Assembly (NCBI GenBank): GCA_031267155.1
Contig: JAIRZR010000138.1
Location: forward strand, 1-5,748
DNA: 5,748 nucleotides
Direction: 5' to 3'
Source: Prevotellaceae bacterium
GTDB lineage: Bacteria > Bacteroidota > Bacteroidia > Bacteroidales > UBA932
Part shown: piece by piece, positions 1-4,973 of the stretch
Layout: every line of letters begins with the position of its first letter
Numbering within the stretch: the first letter of the stretch is position 1
Made by a program: the position numbers and the translations under genes
Notes under the pieces: model-generated
The model's database searches: none
What the model saw: the letters and a program-made list of their open reading frames with translations, nothing else
What the model was told of the DNA's origin: nothing

Positions 1-431
1 TTTTTCAATGCGGGGACATTGTTACTGTATTTATCGCTGTTCACATACCAGAAATTGTATCCGATATAATCTTCTTCGCCGACAGGAATTATTTCGGTTT
101 GCAGATGCAGTTCCTGAAGGAAATCGTCCGGCCCGCCTCCTCTTTGCGCAAACTGTCCGAGCAGTGTCTTGCCATTTAGCGAATACATCTCTATCATATA
201 GTCGCAGTTAGGCTGATTCTGCACGACAACCAGCGTATCGTACACTACATAAAAGGCCGCAGGATTCAACAAATCCTCAAAAACAATCTCTTCGGGATCG
301 TGAAGAACTACCTGTTTCGGTATATCTTTACGGTCGAAACTGATGACCGACTCATCTCTGTCGGTTGGTTTGTTGGAATTACAACCGAAGCACAGTGTCA
401 TCAATCCAATTATCAATACTTTTTTATACAT
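1..431 (-). CDS. six-bladed beta-propeller (BF3164-like) lipoprotein, partial
   Basis: The first 143 codons of a gene that runs off the left edge; the C-terminal part, probably about 200 residues, is missing. It starts MYKKVLIIGLMTLCFGC, a short basic N-terminus and hydrophobic stretch ending in a lipobox-like CFGC with Cys17 as the likely lipidated residue. Residues 98-103 read GGGPDD, matching the G-x-G-P-[DE]-[DE] turn that follows the first blade in BF3164-like lipoproteins, and the same feature is GQGPDE in the complete paralogue at 1077-2087. By family knowledge these are surface or periplasmic TolB-like propellers of unknown ligand. The ATG lies 3 nt after the stop of the small lipoprotein ORF upstream, so it is almost certainly an operon member translated by coupling. 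No promoter is visible in front of it. The family call is fairly secure; function is unknown. Confidence 0.8.
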   Translation of the reverse strand, partial: MYKKVLIIGLMTLCFGCNSNKPTDRDESVISFDRKDIPKQVVLHDPEEIVFEDLLNPAAFYVVYDTLVVVQNQPNCDYMIEMYSLNGKTLLGQFAQRGGGPDDFLQELHLQTEIIPVGEEDYIGYNFWYVNSDKYSNNVPALK

Positions 432-434
432 GGT

Positions 435-572
435 TTATTCGATATTTTCCGAAACAATTATTTCCCTTCTCTGCCATTCCCTGGAAGTTTTCTCCGCTTC
501 CGTCATTTTTCCGTGACATGAAATGGCAAAAAACAGTATGAGGACATGACAAATTACTCTTTTTGATTCCAT
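435..572 (-). CDS. 45-aa lipoprotein ORF, likely N-terminal remnant of a redoxin-like lipoprotein
   Basis: An ORF of 45 codons overlapping the last 19 nt of the upstream gene in another frame and stopping 3 nt before the ATG of the next. The product opens MESKRVICHVLILFFAISC, a signal sequence with a lipobox-like AISC (Cys19), followed by a 26-residue polar tail containing SREWQRREIIVSENIE. That tail resembles the start of the mature redoxin-like lipoprotein at 2531-3227 (IVTEWTDKEVRFPEGI), which belongs to a Bacteroidales family that normally continues for another ~150 residues with a CxxC thioredoxin-like part. Here it simply stops. I infer a truncated paralogue whose 3' part was deleted and whose short ORF is kept because it bridges translation between neighbours. 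It could instead be a genuine small lipoprotein. The reading frame is seen directly; the homology is judged by eye. Confidence 0.55.
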   Translation of the reverse strand: MESKRVICHVLILFFAISCHGKMTEAEKTSREWQRREIIVSENIE

Positions 573-1066
573 TGAAATATACTTTCAAATATGGCTTTGT
601 TTTTTTGGCCGTTTTTAGCTCTGATCGTCATTAATGAAATTATTTCCGGTTTAGGCGTATTTCCGGCATCGTCCCATTCTTCAAACGGAACCGGTATGCC
701 GTCATAGATTATTTCCGTACTGTCCGGGTGATAGGCCCTGGCCCGGCTAAATTCATTCTCCGCAAATAGAGTATTGGGCGCTAAATAGACGGTCTGCAAT
801 TCTTTTCTCTCGACTGTTTCCGTATGCCATCCGTACCCCGACCGGCGGAAGTGCAGCTTATCCCCGATTTTCACCTGCAAGCGGAATTTCCCGCCTGCAT
901 CGTTATATACCGCGACAGTGTCGCGGTAATAGATCCTTACGTCCTTTAACGGAGCATTGGTATTCTTGTCTCTGACAATGCCGACGCATGTAAAATCGCT
1001 TTGCTGAGCATCCATGACGGGCAGACTGCCCGACAGTAAGCATAAAATTATGAGTATCTTTTTCAT
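554..1066 (-). CDS. secreted protein with carboxypeptidase regulatory-like domain
   Basis: A 170-residue protein with a Sec signal peptide (MKKILIILCLLSGSLPVMDA, cleavage probably after Ala20). Residues about 27-96 form a CarboxypepD_reg-like beta-sandwich: GIVRDKNTNAPLKDVRIYY, then a DAGGKFRL turn near residues 56-63 and a YxWHTETV strand. In Bacteroidota this domain precedes TonB-dependent receptors and also occurs alone in envelope proteins. Residues 115-128 (DSTEIIYDGIPVPF) faintly recall the 'VDG.P' start of a TonB plug domain, but the protein ends long before any barrel. It has no lipobox. It lies 10 nt downstream of the propeller gene at 1077-2087, and its 3' end overlaps the next small ORF, so it sits in the middle of the operon. 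The role is probably structural or ligand-binding at the envelope; the substrate is unknown. Confidence 0.75.
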   Translation of the reverse strand: MKKILIILCLLSGSLPVMDAQQSDFTCVGIVRDKNTNAPLKDVRIYYRDTVAVYNDAGGKFRLQVKIGDKLHFRRSGYGWHTETVERKELQTVYLAPNTLFAENEFSRARAYHPDSTEIIYDGIPVPFEEWDDAGNTPKPEIISLMTIRAKNGQKNKAIFESIFQWNQKE

Positions 1067-1076
1067 TGTTTCCGGA

Positions 1077-2087
1077 TTATAGTTTATATCGTGTTATGGA
1101 AAATCCTTCTTCCTCTTCGTATGTAATTGCATACAGCGTCTCGTCTGCCGCGTCCACGCAGAACGAATAAATGAGTTTGTCGGATGCGAGCGTTTGGACA
1201 TGGGCGCCTTTCCAGTCGAATACAAGAATCAGTTTTCCTCCTGTTGAACGTACGTGTTGTGTCCCGAACGTTTCGCCGGAATAAAGCATGTAACAGTACC
1301 GTTCCGTCCCGCAGGCTCCCTTGTAATTCATCACGCAATTGTCACTCAGGCTGACTTGCCTGTCAAAATTTCCCGCTACATCGTATGTTTCATACCGCCT
1401 GACCAGCGAAGCGTCTCCGTTTTCAATCCGGTAGAACTCCAGATTGTCACAGTAGGAACTGCCCATGGCAAAATGACTTCCGTCCGGACTGACACAGAGC
1501 GCACCCTGATACAGGAAAAAGCGTTCCGCAGGCGACATTTTTTCTCCCCGAAACGGATATTTGCCGACCGTGTTGACGGCTTTTCCATTCTCATCATAGA
1601 GCGTGTAACGTCCGTCTTCAAACATGCCGATCCCGACGAAACCGCCGGCTGTTTTCTTGATGTTTGCCGGCCTGTCCTCAAATGAATATTCCCCGTATAA
1701 CGCTTTTTGCTCCATATCAACGGTTCCGCTCAAGTCATATTCACGTAAAAGACCGTTTTGCATCTGAAAAACAATCAGTTTTTTACCACCGGAAACGGAC
1801 AGTTTCAGCGGGACAAGCACCTCGTCCGGCCCCTGTCCTTCGTTTAGAAAACGGCTGATAAACCGGTCGTTTTTTATGTCGAGAACAGTTATCGTTTGTC
1901 CTTCATACCTGTCGTAAAAAAACAAAAACGAATCAATGCAAACGATCTCTGCCGGCCTCCCGATTAAGCAGTCTACCGTAATCGCTTCACCGTATATTTC
2001 TCGCTGACTGCTGAAAAAATCGCTTGTCTGCCTGTTGCATGAGCAGAACGCAATACATATTATAATCGAATTAAATATAGTCTTCAT
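1077..2087 (-). CDS. six-bladed beta-propeller lipoprotein (BF3164-like)
   Basis: A complete 336-residue protein, the usual length for BF3164-like lipoproteins. The N-terminus MKTIFNSIIICIAFCSC is a signal sequence ending in a lipobox-like FCSC with Cys17 as the acylation site. The mature part carries repeated strand pairs typical of a TolB-like propeller. GQGPDE at residues 84-89 is the family's most recognisable turn, and later blades show phrases such as SPDGSHFAMGS and the closing ETLYAITYEEEEGFSITRYKL. It is probably anchored in the outer or inner membrane facing out of the cytoplasm. The start lies 58 nt after the stop of the NVEALA peptide, separated by a hairpin (2105-2130), so expression may depend on read-through. 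The downstream gene follows after 10 nt. Such propellers commonly neighbour NVEALA peptides in Bacteroidales; the biochemical role is not established. Confidence 0.88.
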   Translation of the reverse strand: MKTIFNSIIICIAFCSCNRQTSDFFSSQREIYGEAITVDCLIGRPAEIVCIDSFLFFYDRYEGQTITVLDIKNDRFISRFLNEGQGPDEVLVPLKLSVSGGKKLIVFQMQNGLLREYDLSGTVDMEQKALYGEYSFEDRPANIKKTAGGFVGIGMFEDGRYTLYDENGKAVNTVGKYPFRGEKMSPAERFFLYQGALCVSPDGSHFAMGSSYCDNLEFYRIENGDASLVRRYETYDVAGNFDRQVSLSDNCVMNYKGACGTERYCYMLYSGETFGTQHVRSTGGKLILVFDWKGAHVQTLASDKLIYSFCVDAADETLYAITYEEEEGFSITRYKL

Positions 2088-2104
2088 AGAATTATTGTTA
2101 TTAA

Positions 2105-2130
2105 AAGAAGCCGTTGTACAACGACTTCTT
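2105..2130 (-). terminator. hairpin terminator or attenuator after the NVEALA gene
   Basis: A 26-bp near-perfect palindrome with a single mismatch (2111/2124), centred on the 12-bp perfect palindrome CGTTGTACAACG. Read on the minus strand it is followed by TTTTAATAAC, giving the stem-plus-U-tract form of an intrinsic terminator. It lies 15 nt past the NVEALA stop and 17 nt before the next ATG. It could reduce read-through so that the small peptide is made in excess over the downstream lipoproteins, or it could be an mRNA 3'-end stabiliser. The U-tract is short, so termination is probably partial. Confidence 0.6.
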
Positions 2131-2145
2131 ATCTGTTATTAAGAG

Positions 2146-2379
2146 TTATGGAAGGCATTCTGTTAAATAATATCCATAACAATATCCGCACCATTCATAC
2201 GGACAGTTTGTTCCACATCTTTCGAAAAAGAAAAAGCAATCATCTGATTCATCAGCTAATGCCTCAACATTAGCTAATGCCACATCCGACAAAACAGCGT
2301 CATTACTGCTTTGCATCACATTCCAACCTGCCACTGCCACAATAGCAGCAGCAATTGTATAAAAACTAATTTTCTTCAT
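2146..2379 (-). CDS. NVEALA family Cys-rich secreted peptide
   Basis: A 77-residue precursor. Residues 1-20 (MKKISFYTIAAAIVAVAGWN) form a short basic and hydrophobic leader. The motif NVEALA is exact at residues 37-42 and defines the Bacteroidales NVEALA family of unknown function. The 35-residue tail after it is acidic at first (DESDD), then carries six cysteines at 48, 55, 59, 64, 67 and 75 among aromatic residues (FFFF, YEW, YCYGYY). Six cysteines fit three disulfides in a secreted miniprotein, with the NVEALA region the likely processing site; that is inference from the pattern. It is flanked by a redoxin-like lipoprotein gene upstream and a propeller lipoprotein downstream, the usual neighbours for this family. 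A disulfide-handling role for the redoxin towards this peptide is attractive but unproven. Start choice is secure because the leader begins at this ATG. Confidence 0.88.
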   Translation of the reverse strand: MKKISFYTIAAAIVAVAGWNVMQSSNDAVLSDVALANVEALADESDDCFFFFERCGTNCPYEWCGYCYGYYLTECLP

Positions 2380-2400
2380 TTTGTAAATTTTTTAACTTAT

Positions 2401-2408
2401 TAAACATA
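2401..2408 (-). promoter_or_regulatory. possible -7 box for the NVEALA gene
   Basis: The minus strand reads TATGTTTA, matching seven of eight positions of the Bacteroides -7 consensus TAnnTTTG. It lies about 21 nt upstream of the NVEALA ATG, leaving a short AT-rich leader with no Shine-Dalgarno sequence. No convincing TTTG -33 box is seen at the expected spacing, so this is a weak call. Confidence 0.3.
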
Positions 2409-2461
2409 TTATTTTCGCTATTATCCGGCTAAAATCTGCTTTCCTGAATTTTATACGGTGA

Positions 2462-2563
2462 TCATTGACTGAATGGACGCCGGATTGCAGCGAATAAAAA
2501 ATCCATTCCTGTCAGTGATGCCATTTCAGATTAATTCCGTATTTTTACCATAATACCTCCTTT
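2462..2563 (-). other. Shine-Dalgarno-like site and micro-ORFs between redoxin and NVEALA genes
   Basis: The minus strand carries AAAGGAGG at 2556-2563, four bases before an ATG (2549-2551) that opens a six-codon ORF, MVKIRN, in the same frame as the redoxin tail and sharing its stop. In that frame, just after the stop, another ATG at 2524 opens a 20-codon ORF, MASLTGMDFLFAAIRRPFSQ, ending at 2462. A strong purine-rich ribosome site is unusual in Bacteroidota, where leaders are AT-rich, and CCTCC just upstream could pair with GGAGG. It may mean nothing, or it may mark a leader peptide or remnant. No other gene is seen between 2380 and 2530. Confidence 0.2.
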
Positions 2564-3227
2564 CTTTTTTTGGAGGGAAGCCGGGACGGAGAGTTTCGTA
2601 TTCTTTGCAAAAGCCGATGACTCTCCGCCTTTTTTCCCTGATGATTGTTTATTGTTTTCTCTTTCTATAATAGTCTTTTTGAACAGCGTCCAAATGCCCG
2701 GATTAAGCGACGGGTTGCCAACAATGATAACCTTGTTGTCCCTGTCGAGCAGGAAACATTGGTATTCGGGTTTGGAAGGGAAACTGTTCAGTTTTCCGAT
2801 TTCATTTTCCTTATCTACAAATACCGGGTGACGGAATCCGTTTTGCCTGAAGATGAACGCTAACTCTTTTTCGTCTTTCTTTTTGGGTTGAAAGAAAAAT
2901 ACAAATTCAGGCTTCCGGATGAAAACGGTGTCGGATTCTTTCATGATCTTATTCCATTCGCTTAACTTTAGCCGACAACTTGTGCAACCCAGTGAATCGA
3001 CATATAGCATTATCTTGTAATTATCGCTATGTAAGTCCATACAATTGGTGTCTTTCCCCATAGACGTACAAGGTATTCCTTCGGGGAAACGGACTTCCTT
3101 TGTCGGTCCATTCGGTAACGATTTTAACGGCGTCGTTTTTCTGTTTGTTTTTACAGGAAGAAAAACAAAAGACAATTAACGTTGCAATCGCTGTGTATGT
3201 AATTTTCGTTTTCACGCTTTGTTTCAT
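2531..3227 (-). pseudogene. redoxin-like lipoprotein with CxxC, broken by a one-base insertion
   Basis: Two overlapping frames together encode one protein. The start frame, from the ATG at 3227, gives MKQSVKTKITYTAIATLIVFCFSSC, a lipoprotein signal with Cys25, then VKIVTEWTD. Without a shift it runs into a stop at 3027 as a 66-residue fragment. The second frame continues KEVRFPEGIPCTSMGKDT, LYVDSLGCTSCRLKL, FFFQPKKKDEKEL, FVDKENEIGKLN and YQCFLLDRDNKVIIVGNP. Skipping one A of the AAA at 3099-3101 joins them into a 231-codon reading frame (697 nt, exactly one more than a multiple of three). The rebuilt protein matches a Bacteroidales family of thioredoxin-fold lipoproteins with a CTSC redox pair (Cys81/Cys84), expected to act on thiols outside the cytoplasm. 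About 40 residues after KKTII exceed the length I expect for the family. It precedes the NVEALA peptide gene. Possibilities are a true pseudogene, a sequencing error or, less likely, frameshifted decoding. Confidence 0.75.
2585..2635 (+). terminator. terminator-like hairpin (plus strand) inside the redoxin 3' tail
   Basis: GACGGAGAGT at 2585-2594 pairs with ACTCTCCGCC at 2620-2629 with one mismatch, leaving a 25-nt loop, and the right arm runs into TTTTTT at 2630-2635. On the plus strand this has intrinsic terminator form, but no plus-strand gene ends here. It lies inside the minus-strand redoxin frame, in the part that extends beyond the usual family length. Probably incidental or a relic. 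Confidence 0.2.
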
Positions 3228-3232
3228 TTTTA

Positions 3233-3240
3233 CAAATATA
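3233..3240 (-). promoter_or_regulatory. -7 box-like TATATTTG in front of the redoxin gene
   Basis: The minus strand reads TATATTTG, an exact match to the Bacteroides -7 consensus TAnnTTTG, but only five bases separate it from the ATG at 3227. Transcription would then start at or almost at the initiation codon, giving a leaderless message, or the real start codon is further in. No TTTG -33 box is visible, only T-runs from the neighbouring palindrome. It may be fortuitous in AT-rich DNA. Confidence 0.35.
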
Positions 3241-3251
3241 AAAACATACCA

Positions 3252-3336
3252 CTTAAAAAAACGCTTAAAAAAACGCTTAATCTCAAGAAAAAATGAAAAA
3301 ATTTTCATTAATAGTTTTTTTAATAGTTTTTTTAAG
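3252..3336. repeat. interrupted AT-rich inverted repeat with 30-bp arms
   Basis: Arm 3252-3281 pairs with arm 3307-3336 at 26 of 30 positions. Each arm itself contains a 12-bp direct repeat: CGCTTAAAAAAA on the left, AATAGTTTTTTT on the right. The four mismatches are two GC/AT dinucleotide swaps at 3263-3264/3324-3325 and 3275-3276/3312-3313, in equivalent positions of the two repeat copies. A second, competing stem (AATGAAAA with TTTTCATT, 3292-3309) sits at the apex. It lies between the end of the leftward hydrolase gene and the redoxin start, so it could terminate the hydrolase transcript or separate two units. Seen directly; function inferred. Confidence 0.65.
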
Positions 3337-3345
3337 CGGTCGCCA

Positions 3346-3483
3346 ATGTATCTCTATTTATTCCCTGTTGGCTGTGCAACAGGAATTTACTTTCAAGATG
3401 AAGACTATATTTGGCAACCGTTCGACGGAAGTCCACCAAATATCATCGATTACATCTGTGCCGGAAAAAATTCAGGCGGATGA
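3346..3483 (+). CDS. possible small plus-strand ORF (45 aa), convergent with the hydrolase gene
   Basis: A 45-codon ORF that ends three bases before the stop codon of the convergent hydrolase gene. The product (MYLYLFPVGCATG..., closing NIIDYICAGKNSGG) is acidic and aromatic with two cysteines, and its codons look acceptable for a gene. A different frame starting at 3293 gives the signal-like MKKFSLIVFLIVFLSG, but that stretch is produced by the palindrome arm and shifts out of register with this ORF. It may be the 3' remnant of a small secreted peptide gene, or chance. I recognise no family. Apart from this and the palindrome, 3228-3486 holds nothing. Confidence 0.2.
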   Translation: MYLYLFPVGCATGIYFQDEDYIWQPFDGSPPNIIDYICAGKNSGG

Positions 3484-3486
3484 ACC

Positions 3487-4593
3487 TTATTTTATGCAAG
3501 AACAAAGCCGATCGATTTTATTGATTGCTTCGTCAGCAAGTTCTTCTAATGTTCCGACGTGATGCGTCTTTGTTTTCCAAAAAAACTTAGGGTTTTGGGC
3601 GTTTTCATAAAGCCTTTCCCCGTGATAAAATGCTATAATTTCATCCGTTTCGCTATGAATAATCAGCTTGGGCATGTTCCTGATTTTTCGAATATCCCGT
3701 TCTGCAACATAATCCTGATTAAAAGATGTGGAGTGTCTCTTCATGCTGTTTCGAATGAAATTTGTCGGCATAAAGTCCATCGCAAGATTTTGCGCGGAAC
3801 TTAAGCTTCCATCAATAATAAAGGCATCCACATCCTGCTGCCTGTCACAAACAAGTCTGGTTGCAACTTGTCCTCCTATTGACATTCCGTATACGATAAC
3901 CTTTAAAGAATCGTTCCGGGTCGACGACAGGAAATCGTTAAAGGCTATTTCCGTGTCTTTTAATACGCTTTTATAGTCGGGCTTACCGGTTGATTTCCCG
4001 TACCCTCTCCAATCCGCAACATAAACATTATAGCCTCCGGATATCAGCGTATTTATCATGCCTGCATAAGTAGAGACATTCCCACTGTTGCCGTGAATAA
4101 AAAATATATTTGCCTTGGGAGTCTTACTTTTAAAGTAATAGGTATAGATAGTGATGCCTCTTCCAACGTCTATGGATTTTTCTTCGAAAATGAATTTATC
4201 CATGTTTTCAATTTTACGGCTTGGATTGTAAAACATTTTAGATTCATCGTAAACAGCTCTTCCGATTCCACCCGTAGCGCTTTCGGCTCCGATTTCACTT
4301 CCGCGCAGGGTCGCATCCAGGCCTTTCAAGGCTCCTTTGCCTCCAGCACTAAATCCTTTCAGGGTTTGTTTCAGGCCTTTCAAACTTCCTTTAGCTCCGG
4401 CATTAAATCCATAAAGGGCCTGATGCATTCCGGTGTGGATTCCCCGTAATGCAGGATGAAAATCTTTGCTTTGCTTCGTAATTTGAGTTGTATCGGCATT
4501 ACAGTTCCGGTTATCATTGATATTATTTCCTGTCATCGGACTGCTTATTAACCATAATCCGAATATTGATAGATAGATGTGCTTAGCTTTCAT
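3487..4593 (-). CDS. secreted alpha/beta hydrolase with glycine-rich repeat N-terminus
   Basis: A 368-residue protein. Residues 1-22 form a probable Sec signal (MKAKHIYLSIFGLWLISSP, no lipobox). Residues about 47-110 are a lysine/glycine-rich low-complexity stretch with two 18-residue near-copies, beginning AGAKGSLKGLKQTLKG (65-80) and AGGKGALKGLDATLRG (83-98). The rest is a serine hydrolase of the S33/ABHD-like kind (BEM46/YfhR style): HGNSGN oxyanion loop at 167-172, DWRGYG at 194-199, nucleophile elbow GMSIGG with Ser238, probable acid Asp317 in SETDE, and catalytic His344 or His345 in THHVGTLEEL. The triad looks intact, so an active esterase, lipase or peptidase in the periplasm or outside is expected; the substrate cannot be read from sequence. 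It has its own promoter at 4697-4726 and seems to be a single-gene unit ending at the palindrome. The glycine repeat could insert in or lie on a membrane or cell wall. Confidence 0.88.
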   Translation of the reverse strand: MKAKHIYLSIFGLWLISSPMTGNNINDNRNCNADTTQITKQSKDFHPALRGIHTGMHQALYGFNAGAKGSLKGLKQTLKGFSAGGKGALKGLDATLRGSEIGAESATGGIGRAVYDESKMFYNPSRKIENMDKFIFEEKSIDVGRGITIYTYYFKSKTPKANIFFIHGNSGNVSTYAGMINTLISGGYNVYVADWRGYGKSTGKPDYKSVLKDTEIAFNDFLSSTRNDSLKVIVYGMSIGGQVATRLVCDRQQDVDAFIIDGSLSSAQNLAMDFMPTNFIRNSMKRHSTSFNQDYVAERDIRKIRNMPKLIIHSETDEIIAFYHGERLYENAQNPKFFWKTKTHHVGTLEELADEAINKIDRLCSCIK

Positions 4594-4666
4594 GTTGCTG
4601 TCTGATTTTTATTCGTGAAGTGTTTCCCGGGTTTCCATGCCGAACAAGAATATACTTTGCTGTCAT
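4583..4666 (-). CDS. upstream ORF in the hydrolase leader (27 aa)
   Basis: A 27-codon ORF starting about 30 nt after the predicted transcription start and overlapping the first codons of the hydrolase in another frame, with its TAA inside codons 3-4. The product begins MTAKYILVRHGNPGNTS. YILVRHG resembles the phosphate-binding start of the histidine phosphatase (phosphoglycerate mutase-like) family, but nothing else of that fold follows. It may be chance, a gene remnant, or a translated uORF controlling hydrolase initiation. Low confidence that it is a gene. Confidence 0.2.
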   Translation of the reverse strand: MTAKYILVRHGNPGNTSRIKIRQQHES

Positions 4667-4696
4667 AATCTTTTTATTTTAAAAAACGACAATGCG

Positions 4697-4726
4697 CAAA
4701 AGTACATAAAAACATTTGACGACAAA
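4697..4726 (-). promoter_or_regulatory. Bacteroides-type promoter of the hydrolase gene
   Basis: The minus strand has TTTG (4723-4726), an 18-bp spacer, then TACTTTTG (4697-4704), an exact match to the TAnnTTTG -7 element with near-ideal spacing for the Bacteroidales primary sigma factor. Transcription would start near 4690, giving a leader of roughly 95-100 nt before the hydrolase ATG at 4593. This is the clearest promoter in the window. Confidence 0.75.
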
Positions 4727-4792
4727 CTGTTTTTTCGGTTATTTTTTCTGAGGCGCTATGAAAAATTGAACGTGAAGGCATGGGCATGGCAC

Positions 4793-4834
4793 GCTACGCC
4801 TCTACACATATAATAATCATACTGTGCACAGTAT
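4793..4834. repeat. degenerate copy of the intergenic repeat seen at 5486-5577
   Basis: GCTACGCCTCTACA at 4793-4806 matches the right half of the 34-bp palindrome at 5467-5500 (GCTACGCCCCTACA) with one difference. Both are followed by an ATATAATA-type stretch. A perfect 16-bp palindrome, ATACTGTGCACAGTAT, occupies 4819-4834, and its counterpart on the other side is CTGCACACAGTATAA (5563-5577). The two elements bracket the 21-bp array and the gene remnant. The rest of 4727-4973 has no gene that I can see, only AT-rich DNA and a weak hairpin at 4892-4914 followed by T-runs. Confidence 0.5.
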
Positions 4835-4973
4835 AATATCGATATGTCTCCAAACGGGCGTTTAAACCGTCAATGCCTATGAATAAAACCGATAAACGAT
4901 AATTAATTGTTTATTCTTTTTGCTTTTTAGAATATTCCCACATCTTTGCACTACTCAAGTTTTTAATTTATAG

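Noticed and set aside
8..521. Plus-strand ORFs at the left edge
   Set aside because: They are antisense to the partial propeller lipoprotein and the small lipoprotein ORF, which have signal sequences and operon spacing.
1254..1858. Plus-strand ORFs opposite the propeller gene
   Set aside because: They are antisense shadows of the clearly coding 336-residue lipoprotein and show no signal, domain or promoter.
2531..3175. Redoxin as a 214-aa intact gene starting at 3175
   Set aside because: That start gives a non-family N-terminus without export signal, whereas the other frame supplies a lipoprotein signal and the EW motif just before the one-base shift.
3027..3308. 93-codon ORF starting at 3308
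   Set aside because: The first 27 codons (FFKRFFK type) are the translated palindrome. The ATG at 3227 starts a proper lipoprotein signal; the rest is the redoxin start frame before the shift.
3559..4449. Plus-strand ORFs opposite the hydrolase
   Set aside because: Antisense shadows of a gene with an intact catalytic triad; the repeats seen there mirror the glycine repeat codons.
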